Part shown: positions 15,599-22,882 of the stretch, piece after piece | Layout of the letters: every line of letters begins with the position of its first letter | Numbering within the stretch: the stretch's first letter is position 1 | Assembly: GCA_012965445.1 (NCBI GenBank) | Contig: DTSJ01000412.1 | Location: 1-22,882, forward strand | Origin: Candidatus Hydrogenedentota bacterium | GTDB taxonomy: Bacteria > Hydrogenedentota > Hydrogenedentia > Hydrogenedentiales > GCA-2746185 | Reading direction: 5' to 3' | Length of the DNA stretch: 22,882 nt | The notes under the pieces: generated by a model | Databases searched by the model: none | Told to the model about the DNA's origin: nothing | Seen by the model: the letters and a program-made list of their open reading frames with translations, nothing else | Program-made: the position numbers and the translations under genes

Positions 15599-16779
15599 AA
15601 AGGTGTAATTTCTGATTGAATGCTTTCGTTGTTGAGCGTTGTGATTGGTAGGGGTTCTTTCGCGCGCTGAAGCAGGAGTTCGATACCGTTCGCGATTCCA
15701 ATGGCGATTTTGGCCTGATAGAGTTCGTCACCCAGTAAAGCCTCTTCTTGTCGATTCGTCAAGCATCCCACTTCAATGAGGATAGAAGGTCGGCGCGATT
15801 TGTGAAACAGTGCGTTCGGAATCGGGTGAATACCACGGGATGCGGCGCGGGTCTCCTTGATAATACTCTGGCTGATGATCGAGGCGATATTCCTACTTTC
15901 TTCTGAAAAATCTGCAGAGCGAAAGGCCAGTGCGCTCGGATTTCCTTGCTTAACTGTGTCGGGTTGCGGATAGAAAATGGCTATCCCCTGCGTTTCCTCC
16001 GAAAATGCACCTCCCGCGTGGATGCTAACGAGGAGGTCCGCCTGGGTATTTTGAGATATCGCATTGCGCTGTTGTGGAGACAGGCTTGTGTCTTGTACCC
16101 GGGTCCGCGAGACCGATAATTGGTAGGTGCTTTGAAGCAGCGTTTCGAGTTTGCGCGATATTGACAGGACAATGTCTTTCTCAGTTGTGCCTGCTATTCC
16201 TTCGACTCCGGGTTCATACCCTCCGTGGCCGGGATCGATTAGTATTGTTCGTATTACCGGGTAAGGCTGCTGACTTGGAACCTGGTTGGGACGATCTCGC
16301 GGGGGTGCTTGCTGGAATTCTGACGGACCTTCGGAGGATGAATTTTCGGCGATTGGATTTCCGGAGGGAAGGGTTGGTGCCGAACAGGAAACTTCGAGGC
16401 GAAATGCTTTTCGGAAGAATGGCGCACAATCGTTTAGTGCGATATAGATGCCGTTCTCATTTGCGACTATATTATGACCGAGCGGGAATATACTTAGTGC
16501 GTTGACACGGTTTTGGTTCAGGCCGACCCACGCGGTTGTGCCTTTCAGATCGACTCGCATGCGTTTGGACACTACCGTGGAGGCTCCCCCCATCAGTTCG
16601 ACGAGATTCGGGAAGTCGATATATTCAACCTGATTGATGAGGACCGTAGGAATTTGGAGCGATTGACGCTGATTTTCGTGCTGGATCTCGATGGTCGATA
16701 TCTGGGAATGTACCAACGGAGAGACGAGGAAAGACGTTAGAGTTATTGCTAGAGTAGAATAGTATGCCTTGAAGCCCAA
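15595..16779 (-). CDS. N-acetylmuramoyl-L-alanine amidase (Amidase_3) with N-terminal extra domain
   Basis: Exported zinc amidase that cuts the bond between MurNAc and the stem peptide, used in septum splitting and wall turnover. In 394 residues: signal peptide (to about residue 25, PLVHS), a beta-rich domain at 30-130 similar to copper-amine-oxidase-N/AMIN modules, a Pro/Gln/Ser linker (135-172) and the catalytic domain (177-375). Zinc ligands and catalytic residues are in IDPGHGG (His185), TTEKDIV (Glu200), VSIHAGG (His254) and LIEVGCLTN (Glu336). The start codon is TTG with a weak AGAGAGA upstream; there is no other start before the signal peptide. First gene of the operon, with a near-consensus promoter about 120 bases upstream. 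Confidence 0.93.
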   Translation of the reverse strand: MGFKAYYSTLAITLTSFLVSPLVHSQISTIEIQHENQRQSLQIPTVLINQVEYIDFPNLVELMGGASTVVSKRMRVDLKGTTAWVGLNQNRVNALSIFPLGHNIVANENGIYIALNDCAPFFRKAFRLEVSCSAPTLPSGNPIAENSSSEGPSEFQQAPPRDRPNQVPSQQPYPVIRTILIDPGHGGYEPGVEGIAGTTEKDIVLSISRKLETLLQSTYQLSVSRTRVQDTSLSPQQRNAISQNTQADLLVSIHAGGAFSEETQGIAIFYPQPDTVKQGNPSALAFRSADFSEESRNIASIISQSIIKETRAASRGIHPIPNALFHKSRRPSILIEVGCLTNRQEEALLGDELYQAKIAIGIANGIELLLQRAKEPLPITTLNNESIQSEITPL

Positions 16780-16907
16780 TGAACATCTCTCTAGTGGCTA
16801 GTTGAGGTTATGATTTTTCATACGTTGCTCGATCAGCACATTGTTTTCAATGGAACGAGATGGGCCATCAGGGCGTAACGTTTCGGCTTGGTTTCATTCA
16901 CGCCTAT

Positions 16908-16936
16908 ATTCTACCTCAGGTTCATTTTTGCGTCAA
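16908..16936 (-). promoter_or_regulatory. Sigma70-type promoter of the amidase-murI-tsaD-pilT operon
   Basis: On the minus strand TTGACG (16936-16931, five of six) and TAGAAT (16913-16908, five of six) are separated by exactly 17 bases. The predicted transcript starts near 16901, leaving a leader of about 120 bases before the TTG start of the amidase gene. No ordered structure was recognised in that leader. Confidence 0.7.
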
Positions 16937-16974
16937 CTATTCTCACATTTTAGTCAGCGTAACGGGTCTGAAAA

Positions 16975-17697
16975 CTACGTTTTCCTATATATCCATGATT
17001 TCTGTTCATATTTATCTTCGGCAAGTCGGCGCGATTCCTCAATCAGGGCTTTGCCGGGATTGTCTGTGGCCAAATCGACCTCGAAAGCCTCGGAGACGGA
17101 CTGAACGAGAAAATCGCGGGAAACCGCTAGATTGGTGATGAACGCATCGTGGGCTCTACTACCTCGATACTCCGGGCGGTCTTGGGGTTCCCTGATGAAC
17201 GAGGAAAACAAGGGGATATCGGCATTGTAGAGTAGCGTGCCGTGGTGCAGAATATGGTCCTTCCGGCGACGCTGTGCGTTGCCAGATACTTTGAGGTCCC
17301 CTAGGGCCAAGTCGGAAATCCCGGCTTTACGAAGCTGCGGAATTTTCAAGACGTTTATGATTTTGCCCAGGATATATTCGTAAGAGCCGTGAATAGACGC
17401 TATCTCGGGGCGCGCGTCTTTCGATAAAACCAGTGTGAAATTAAGACAGCCCGGACCTTGTACCACGCATCCTCCCGCGGAACATCGCCGCATAATCGGG
17501 ATGTTGTGATCTTTGCAATACTCCCCGTTAACCTCCTGTTGAATCCCTTGAGTGAGTCCCAAAACGACAAACGATGTTGGACTCTCCCAGAATCTCAGCG
17601 TTTCTCTATGCCCCTCGGAACCTGCTTCCCCGAGTAATACTTCATCGAGAGCAAGATTGCAGGCTGCATCTGCGAAGGTATAGTCCATGGATTGCAT
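16975..17697 (-). CDS. lplA: Lipoate-protein ligase A family protein (likely lipoylates GcvH)
   Basis: A 240-residue BPL/LplA/LipB-fold enzyme that attaches lipoyl or octanoyl groups to a lysine of acceptor domains. RRCSAGGCVVQGPGCLNFTL (residues 70-89) is the RRxSGGGxVxHDxGxLN-type lipoyl-AMP loop, and DLKVSGNAQRRRKDHILHHG (134-153) holds the catalytic Lys136. The C-terminal accessory domain of E. coli LplA is absent, as in LplA-N or LipM-like forms, so ligase versus octanoyltransferase cannot be settled from sequence. It starts ten bases after gcvPB, the last gene of the glycine cleavage cluster, making GcvH the obvious substrate. Two ATGs (17697 and 17688) are possible starts. Confidence 0.85.
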   Translation of the reverse strand: MQSMDYTFADAACNLALDEVLLGEAGSEGHRETLRFWESPTSFVVLGLTQGIQQEVNGEYCKDHNIPIMRRCSAGGCVVQGPGCLNFTLVLSKDARPEIASIHGSYEYILGKIINVLKIPQLRKAGISDLALGDLKVSGNAQRRRKDHILHHGTLLYNADIPLFSSFIREPQDRPEYRGSRAHDAFITNLAVSRDFLVQSVSEAFEVDLATDNPGKALIEESRRLAEDKYEQKSWIYRKT

Positions 17698-17707
17698 AAG
17701 TTTGTAT

Positions 17708-19141
17708 TCAACAAGAGCAGTTCAGCGATTTTGCTGCAAGTACTTCGTCGAGGCGACCGACCGGCAGAGTCTTTGGTGCGTCAAGATAGGGATGATCTTC
17801 CTGTTCGATTCGCGCGGCGATTTCCAGCATGGCATCGCAGAAACCGTCCATCGTTTCCTTCGACTCGGTTTCCGTCGGTTCGATCATAATACTCTCGGGA
17901 ACAGTAAGTGGAAAATAGACTGTTGGCGCGTGATAGCCGTAGTCGAGCAATGCCTTTGCGATATCGAGCGCGCGTGTGCCTTTCTCGGCCTGTGGAGCGG
18001 CGGTGAAAATACATTCGTGCATGAAGCGATTCTCGAACGCAGATTTGTATGCGCCTTTCAAGCGTGCGTGGATATAATTGGCATTCAATACCGCGACGTG
18101 AGAGACCTCCTTCAAGCCCAGATTGCCAAGATGAAGGATATAGGCGTAGGCGCGCACGGCCATACCAAAATTTCCGAAGAACGGCGCCATTCGCCCAACA
18201 GATTTCTCCGGAGTGTGCAAGACAAACTGGTCTGCGTCTTTTACAACGCGCGGTCCTGGAATATAGGGCAGGAGTCGTTCGGAAACGCCTACAGGGCCTG
18301 AACCCGGCCCGCCCATTCCATGAGGCGTGGCAAAGGTTTTGTGCAGGTTGAAGTGCATTACGTCGAAGCCCAGATCGCCCGGGCGGCATTCGCCCATGAT
18401 GGCGTTGAGATTTGCACCGTCGTAGTAGAGCAGCGCGTCGTGCTGATGTGCGATCTCAGCGATTGCTTCGATGTCCGATTCGAAGAGACCATGGGTATTG
18501 GGGCAGGTCAGCATGACTCCCGCCACGTCGTCGTCCATGACAGCGTTAAAGGCTTCTATGTGAATCGTGCCGTCCTCGTCGGAAGGTACTTCGACGACAT
18601 CGTATCCCGCGATCGATGCGCTGGCCGGATTCGTACCGTGGGCGGAATCTGGAATGACGATTTTGGTTTTCGTGTTTCCCCTGTCACGATGATACGCGGC
18701 GATAAGCAAGGCGCCAGCCAGTTCCCCGTGGGCTCCAGCTATTGGCTGAAGCGAGACCTCTTTGAAACCCGAGATTTCCGCAAGAAGCTTCTCTGTCTCG
18801 TAGATGACTTCGAATGCTCCCTGGCACTGAGACCATGTTGCATCGGAAGAAGAAGTATGCGGATGAAGCGCGGAGAATCCGGGCAGTGCTGCGACGACTT
18901 CGGCAATTTTGGGATTATATTTCATGGTGCAGGAGCCGAGTGGATAGAAATGGGAATCCAAACCGAAATTGCGGTTGGAGAGTTCGGTGTAATGCCTGAC
19001 GACATCGAATTCGCTGACCTCGGGCATTGCGGCCGGCTCGCTGCGTGCAAGTTCATTTGGGAATGAGGAAGCCGGCACGTCTAGCTCGTCCAGAGTGATC
19101 CCCCGGCGGCCTTCTCGTGACTTTTCGAAGATTAGCTGCAT
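17708..19141 (-). CDS. gcvPB: Glycine dehydrogenase (decarboxylating) subunit 2
   Basis: The C-terminal half of the split P-protein, which with GcvPA decarboxylates glycine and passes the aminomethyl group to lipoyl-GcvH. The 477 residues are normal. MQLIFEKSREGRRG is the conserved start, YPLGSCTMKYNP follows, SAHGTNPASA (166-175) lies in the cofactor pocket and FNLHKTFATPHGMGGPGSGP contains the PLP-binding Lys268. It overlaps the end of gcvPA by ten bases. Confidence 0.97.
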   Translation of the reverse strand: MQLIFEKSREGRRGITLDELDVPASSFPNELARSEPAAMPEVSEFDVVRHYTELSNRNFGLDSHFYPLGSCTMKYNPKIAEVVAALPGFSALHPHTSSSDATWSQCQGAFEVIYETEKLLAEISGFKEVSLQPIAGAHGELAGALLIAAYHRDRGNTKTKIVIPDSAHGTNPASASIAGYDVVEVPSDEDGTIHIEAFNAVMDDDVAGVMLTCPNTHGLFESDIEAIAEIAHQHDALLYYDGANLNAIMGECRPGDLGFDVMHFNLHKTFATPHGMGGPGSGPVGVSERLLPYIPGPRVVKDADQFVLHTPEKSVGRMAPFFGNFGMAVRAYAYILHLGNLGLKEVSHVAVLNANYIHARLKGAYKSAFENRFMHECIFTAAPQAEKGTRALDIAKALLDYGYHAPTVYFPLTVPESIMIEPTETESKETMDGFCDAMLEIAARIEQEDHPYLDAPKTLPVGRLDEVLAAKSLNCSC

Positions 19142-20421
19142 GAGGCGGTCTCCAGGGCTTGGGCGAAGGCATCCAGGTCTGCCCGTGTTCGCTTTTCGGT
19201 GACGGCGATGAGCAAGTCATTGGACCCGCCGCAGTTGAGGTCGCTCAGGGGAATCCCGGCCTGAAAACCTTCGGCTGAAAGGAGCTGGACGACTTCCTTG
19301 GCATCTTTCTGGAGTCGCACGGTGAATTCATTGAAAGTGGGGGAGTCGTTCAAGATTTCGGCAAAGTCCAGTTTTGACTTCAAGTACTCTGCTTTCGCAT
19401 GACAGTGCGTTGCTACATCGACAAGCCCGTCTTTTCCCAGGAGGCTCATAAAAATCAGTGCGCGCAGCGCGCACAGCGCCTGATTGGAGCAGATATTGGA
19501 CATTGCCTTTTCGCGGCGAATGTGTTGTTCACGTGCCTGAAGCGTGAGGACGAATCCGCGACGACCTACTCCGTCAACCGTTTCTCCGGCGATGCGTCCT
19601 GGCATTTTGCGGACATGCTTTTTGAGTGTCGCCAGAATTCCTAGATAGGGACCTCCGAAACCCAAAGGGATTCCGAGGCTCTGACCTTCCGCGATGGCTA
19701 TATCCGCGCCCATCTCGCCTGGTGTTTTCAGTAGGCCAAGAGAGATGGGATGGAATGAAACGACCAGCAGCGCCCCGGCTTCACGACAGGCCTCTCCGAG
19801 TTCGGTAAAATCACGCACGGAGCCGTCGAAGGCTGGATTCTGGACTATCACGCAGGCCGCATCCGTCGGGTCATCGCCATCGATAATATCCATGTCAAGA
19901 TTTGCAGAGTGTGATTCGAGGATCGCTCTGTAGGAGGGGTTCAGCGAGGAATGGCAGACGATTCTGGTGCGATTCTTCTTGATGCGCATCGACATCGTGG
20001 CTGCCTCGAAGACCGCTGTACCGCCTTCATAGAGTGATGCGTTCGCGAACTCCATATTCGTGAGCCGGCAGATCGCTGACTGATATTCGTAGATGCATTG
20101 GAGCGTACCTTGTGCGCATTCTGGCTGATAGGGCGTATAGGCTGTATAGAATTCGCTGCGCATGGAAAGCGCGTCGACTGCGGCGGGGATATAGTGGTCG
20201 TAAAACCCGCCGCCCATGAAGCTGATATCGGATACGGAATTTTTTGCCGCCAGATGATTTAGGCGAGCCAGTGTCGCCATCTCTGAGATTCCTTCAGGGA
20301 CATCCCAAGATTTCAGGCGGAGCGATTCGGGGATGGTACTGAACAGATCATCAATGCTGGACACACCGATGGTGTCGAGCATGTCCTGCCGATCCTTATC
20401 GGTAACGGATGTCCAGCTCAA
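19132..20421 (-). CDS. gcvPA: Glycine dehydrogenase (decarboxylating) subunit 1
   Basis: The N-terminal half of the split P-protein, 429 residues. Typical blocks are FMGGGFYDHYIPAAVD, FYTAYTPYQPECAQGTLQ, YEYQSAICRLTNMEFANASL and SLGIPLGFGGPYLGILA. The start codon is TTG and shares four bases with the gcvH stop (TTGA); the sequence from there (MSWTSVTDKDRQDMLDTIG) matches the usual beginning of the protein, so the TTG start is well supported. A two-subunit P-protein is common in many phyla but not in Gammaproteobacteria such as E. coli, where the halves are fused. Confidence 0.96.
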   Translation of the reverse strand: MSWTSVTDKDRQDMLDTIGVSSIDDLFSTIPESLRLKSWDVPEGISEMATLARLNHLAAKNSVSDISFMGGGFYDHYIPAAVDALSMRSEFYTAYTPYQPECAQGTLQCIYEYQSAICRLTNMEFANASLYEGGTAVFEAATMSMRIKKNRTRIVCHSSLNPSYRAILESHSANLDMDIIDGDDPTDAACVIVQNPAFDGSVRDFTELGEACREAGALLVVSFHPISLGLLKTPGEMGADIAIAEGQSLGIPLGFGGPYLGILATLKKHVRKMPGRIAGETVDGVGRRGFVLTLQAREQHIRREKAMSNICSNQALCALRALIFMSLLGKDGLVDVATHCHAKAEYLKSKLDFAEILNDSPTFNEFTVRLQKDAKEVVQLLSAEGFQAGIPLSDLNCGGSNDLLIAVTEKRTRADLDAFAQALETASCS

Positions 20422-20804
20422 TGGACTTGCTCCTGAGTAAACTTTTCGTACTCGTTCGCATCCATCAATGCATTCAATTCCGATGTATTGACGTTTGCCA
20501 GTTTGAAAAACCAGCCCTGCTCCTGGGGTCCTTCGTTGACCAGTTCCGGCTGGTCTTCGAGCAATTCATTTACAGCAGCGACGGTGCCGGAGACCGGGGA
20601 GTATATGTCGCTGGCGGCTTTTACAGATTCGACGGTCGCTATTTCGTCGCTGATGCCGAATTCGGTACCCACTTCGGGCAGTTCGACATAGGTCACGTCG
20701 CCCAGTTGCTCTGCCGCGAATGCGGTGATACCTACGACATAAGTGTCGCCTTCGGCACGAATCCATTCGTGGTCTTTCGTGTACTTTGCATCGCTTGGAT
20801 ACAT
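20418..20804 (-). CDS. gcvH: Glycine cleavage system H protein
   Basis: Lipoyl carrier that shuttles the aminomethyl group among the P, T and L proteins. 128 residues: KYTKDHEWIRAEGD near the start, ITAFAAEQLGDVTYVELPE, and ATVESVKAASDIYSPVSG with the lipoylated Lys62. A strong GGAGAGG ribosome-binding site precedes the ATG. It lies 33 bases after gcvT and overlaps gcvPA by four bases. The L protein (lipoamide dehydrogenase) is not in the window. Confidence 0.98.
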   Translation of the reverse strand: MYPSDAKYTKDHEWIRAEGDTYVVGITAFAAEQLGDVTYVELPEVGTEFGISDEIATVESVKAASDIYSPVSGTVAAVNELLEDQPELVNEGPQEQGWFFKLANVNTSELNALMDANEYEKFTQEQVH

Positions 20805-20837
20805 ATTTCCCTCTCCTTTTCTACGATAAAGGTTTGA

Positions 20838-21911
20838 TTATAGTTTCAGCCTGCAGGTTCCATCGGAATAGAACGGCGCCGTGCAGGTTTCTATTTCAAG
20901 GTTCTTCGGTCCGGCAGTCAATGCAGTCTCCGGGGCGGACAATTCCTGTGGAATGCGCGCATAGCCTATTCCGTGCCCGACGCTTGGGCCGAAGGTTCCT
21001 GTTGTTACGATGCCAACAGCTCTGCCCTCATTGTGTACTTCAAAATTGTGACGGGGAGAGCGTCGACTGTTTGTTTTGATGGGAGTGAGAACCGGATAGT
21101 CGTTGGATTCGCGCAGTTCTCTCAGAGCCTGCTTCCCGACAAAATCTTTGTCCCAGTCGACAAAAGGTGCCATATTGGCCTCCAGCGGTGTGATCGCATC
21201 ATTGAAGTCCTGTCCCGACAAGGCGTATCCAACTTCTGTACGCAACGTGTCCCGAGCTCCCAGCCCTGCCAATTCCACGCAATCCATTTCGTAGAAGCGC
21301 TGCCAGATCGTCTCAGCAAGATCGTTGTCCATAAACAGTTCATACCCCAGTTCTCCGGTGTACCCGGTGCGGGACAAAAGAATTCGGTGGCCCTCCCAAT
21401 GGGTCCAGGTGGCGTTGAAATATTTCAGAGATTCCGCGGTTCCGAAACCAGCTTTTAACGCGCATTCCCGCGCCATCGGCCCTTGAATATCGATCTTGGC
21501 GGTCTCATAGGAAACATGCGTCATGCCGGGATTGTTTGAGCAGAAGCGGTCGGTGATTTGTTCGAGCGGACCCGCGTTGGTTACGACGTACAATTCGTCT
21601 TCGGACATTCGAAACGTGATGAGGTCGTCCAAGATCCCAGCTGCGTCATTTAGAACCGCGCCGTATCGGCAGCGCCCAACGGGAATTTTGCTCAGATCCG
21701 AAATGATCTCTCGTGAATAGGCCTCAATGGCATCGGCACCCTTGACGACGTATTCGCCCATGTGTGAACAATCGAAGAGCGAAGCCTGAGTGCGGGTATG
21801 GATGTGTTCATTTACGATTCCCGAAAACTGGACCGGCAATGCCCAACCGTTGAAGTCGACAATCTTACCACCCATCTTTTCGTGCAGATCGTGCAATGCA
21901 GTCTTTTGCAT
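20838..21911 (-). CDS. gcvT: Aminomethyltransferase (glycine cleavage T protein)
   Basis: Releases ammonia from aminomethyl-lipoyl GcvH and transfers the methylene group to THF, forming 5,10-methylene-THF. The conserved beginning is MQKTALHDLHEKMGGKIVDF, which places the start at ATG 21911 (357 residues). The frame is open to an ATG at 21980, but those 23 extra residues are atypical and lie across the likely promoter. Other motifs are DCSHMGEYVVKG, AGILDDLITFR with the catalytic-site Asp, SRTGYTGELGYELF, GLGARDTLRTEVGY and RRSPRHNFEVH. GGGGAT lies just upstream of the preferred ATG. First gene of the operon. Confidence 0.96.
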   Translation of the reverse strand: MQKTALHDLHEKMGGKIVDFNGWALPVQFSGIVNEHIHTRTQASLFDCSHMGEYVVKGADAIEAYSREIISDLSKIPVGRCRYGAVLNDAAGILDDLITFRMSEDELYVVTNAGPLEQITDRFCSNNPGMTHVSYETAKIDIQGPMARECALKAGFGTAESLKYFNATWTHWEGHRILLSRTGYTGELGYELFMDNDLAETIWQRFYEMDCVELAGLGARDTLRTEVGYALSGQDFNDAITPLEANMAPFVDWDKDFVGKQALRELRESNDYPVLTPIKTNSRRSPRHNFEVHNEGRAVGIVTTGTFGPSVGHGIGYARIPQELSAPETALTAGPKNLEIETCTAPFYSDGTCRLKL

Positions 21912-21939
21912 TTCTTCATCCCCGCAAGTGATTTCCGGT

Positions 21940-21968
21940 TTGATAAGCCCATAAATAGCACTTTTCAA
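21940..21968 (-). promoter_or_regulatory. Candidate promoter of the glycine cleavage operon
   Basis: On the minus strand TTGAAA (21968-21963, five of six) and TATCAA (21945-21940, four of six) are spaced by 17 bases. The transcript would begin near 21933, only about 20 bases before the preferred gcvT ATG. That leaves no room for a glycine riboswitch downstream of this promoter. Confidence 0.55.
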
Positions 21969-22023
21969 CGGAACTACCATGCACCGCAGACTCCAACAAT
22001 CAGGGCCGACGATTCAAGGTCCA

Positions 22024-22224
22024 CTATATGCCCAGGCGTACGGCAAAGAGGACAGTCTCTTTCGTTCCCCCGTGGTTGGACCCACGTAATTCAATGCCGT
22101 CACAGCCATATTCCAGCATTACGCCAGTCGCGAAAGAGATGAGGCCAGTACTTTGCCATTCGAACTGGTATGGAGTCAAGTTTTTTTTTACACTTTTGAC
22201 CTGTTTTTGAGAGCGTTCGTACTG
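22024..22224 (-). pseudogene. Degraded reading frame, possibly the end of a beta-barrel protein
   Basis: An open frame of 66 codons with no good start codon, ending at TAG 22026-22024. It reads as structured protein: LTPYQFEWQSTGLISFATGV, LEYGCDGIELRG, a polar turn SNHGGTKE, and the end TVLFAVRLGI. The final ten residues have hydrophobic residues at -1, -3, -5, -7 and -9, as at the C-terminus of outer-membrane barrels. A run of nine A (minus strand, 22189-22181) interrupts the preceding frame: a second frame from ATG 22252 (MLEKLRVALTVRTLSKTG) runs into the same run. The family is not recognised and chance is not excluded. The antisense frame is also open but looks like a shadow. Confidence 0.3.
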
Positions 22225-22444
22225 TCAGCGCAACCCTCAGTTTTTCTAACATATAAAATACAAACGACTTACGACAGTACCCCTGACTTTTCTCTCTAAT
22301 TGCCGGGTCGAGGCGATGACTGTGTCCTCAGGTTTACTTAGACTTAGTATTGCTCCATGCGAAAGTAGTCGAAACTAAATCCGCAGCCTGTATTTGCCGA
22401 TACAGTCGGCGGTATTGTTGTGGGAAATGACGAAGGCGATGGTA
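22225..22444. other. Gene-free stretch between remnant and transposase fragment
   Basis: AT-rich sequence between the gcv operon side and the insertion-sequence fragment. No conserved protein, tRNA, or terminator hairpin was recognised. It probably contains the decayed junction of the insertion sequence with chromosomal DNA. Confidence 0.5.
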
Positions 22445-22882
22445 TTATTGGATACGACTGAACATGAATCGGATGGAGACAAGACAGGAGCAATATTCGG
22501 GTACGTTGCCTTTGCGCTCATTGCGTTTGGTGCGGTCGTACGCTGTGCCTTCCTGAGAACCGTAGGTCTCACTGACCGAACGGTCCAAATCCAGAATCAA
22601 CTCGCGAATCGGTTTGCGCTCCCGTACGCGGTCAATCCATTTGCCCGACAGGTCCGTAAGGGCATCGACATGTTCTGGATCAGTCAAAACTTCGGTCTCG
22701 AAGCGCCCCATGTGGCTCCTGGAAGCCGCGTTGCGCCACTTTGCTCTCCCACCAACAACGTGTCGCATGGTGGGATCCACACACAGCCGTTCGGCGTCGT
22801 TCGTATCTTCATCGCCAGCCAAGCGACTGAACACGGACTGACGCAGCGAAGCCGTGAGTGTGTGTTCAGTATTCTCTCCGGA
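22445..22882 (-). pseudogene. Truncated IS1380-family transposase (runs off window edge)
   Basis: From the right edge the frame reads LRQSVFSRLAGDEDTNDAER, MRHVVGGRA, SHMGRFETEVLT, LSGKWIDRVRERKPIRELIL and DLDRSVSETYGSQEGTAY, all typical of IS1380-type (group 1 DDE) transposases; LDLD contributes a catalytic Asp. After GTAY (near 22538) the expected NGHFGCTCYHPLF block is missing and unrelated sequence continues to a stop at about 22445. The C-terminal half of the transposase is therefore lost through a deletion or rearrangement. The N-terminal part lies beyond the window. The element is not active as seen here. Confidence 0.8.

Noticed and set aside
16970..16984. GAAAAC/GTTTTC hairpin at the end of the lipoate ligase gene as terminator
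   Set aside because: AT-rich six-base stem overlapping the stop codon, not followed by a T run on the minus strand.
21912..22200. Glycine riboswitch upstream of gcvT
   Set aside because: Expected from gene context, but I could not find the conserved core sequences on the minus strand, and a promoter-like element sits too close to gcvT to allow one.
1..22882. CRISPR arrays, tRNA or rRNA genes, phage attachment sites
   Set aside because: None seen by eye: no regularly spaced direct repeats, no cloverleaf with a complete T arm, no rRNA-like sequence. A covariance scan was not possible.

Overview
The window looks like chromosomal DNA from a Gram-negative bacterium of moderate GC that I cannot place to phylum. 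The evidence is a Tat translocase pair, a type IV pilus retraction ATPase (PilT), a periplasmic amidase/GerMN/YibQ set, and a glycine decarboxylase P-protein split into two subunits. Many genes use GTG or TTG starts and overlap by 1-16 bases. Most of the window is ordinary core metabolism and envelope biology; the accessory material sits at 5.7-10.5 kb and at the right edge.

Layout. (1) 1-4722, plus strand: trpE (cut by the window edge) and trpG overlap by four bases. They are followed by an unrecognised coiled-coil protein with a C-terminal membrane segment, an HU/IHF-type DNA-binding protein with an extra C-terminal tail, and tatC-tatA/B. (2) 4732-6221, minus strand: a stand-alone 10-formyl-tetrahydrofolate hydrolase-type protein, convergent with tat, and upstream of it a serine-recombinase DNA-binding domain with no catalytic domain. 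(3) 6222-9400: a YtrA-type GntR repressor with a strong terminator, transcribed divergently from a secreted PHP-like protein; the shared intergenic region holds two inverted repeats. A cold-shock protein gene follows, with a good promoter bracketed by a 10-base inverted repeat. (4) 9446-16779, minus strand: a long operon-like run reading amidase, GerMN protein, murI, YibQ-like deacetylase, tsaD, pilT, a secreted beta-sandwich protein broken by one in-frame stop, and a small membrane protein. A near-consensus promoter lies upstream at about 16908-16936. (5) 16975-21911, minus strand: the glycine cleavage operon gcvT-gcvH-gcvPA-gcvPB plus a lipoate ligase-like gene that probably lipoylates GcvH. 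(6) 21912-22882: about 0.6 kb without an intact gene, holding a degraded reading frame, then a truncated IS1380-type transposase running off the edge.

How the parts fit. The glycine cleavage system makes 5,10-methylene-THF and needs lipoyl-GcvH, which explains the lipoate ligase; the formyl-THF hydrolase would return one-carbon units to THF plus formate. The amidase-GerMN-MurI-YibQ block concerns peptidoglycan synthesis and remodelling. The least explained pieces are the HU tail with clamp-binding-like pentapeptides, the GntR/secreted PHP pair with its candidate operators, the orphan recombinase domain, and the csp promoter inverted repeat. I did not find a clear new defence or multi-gene system; these are single-locus leads.
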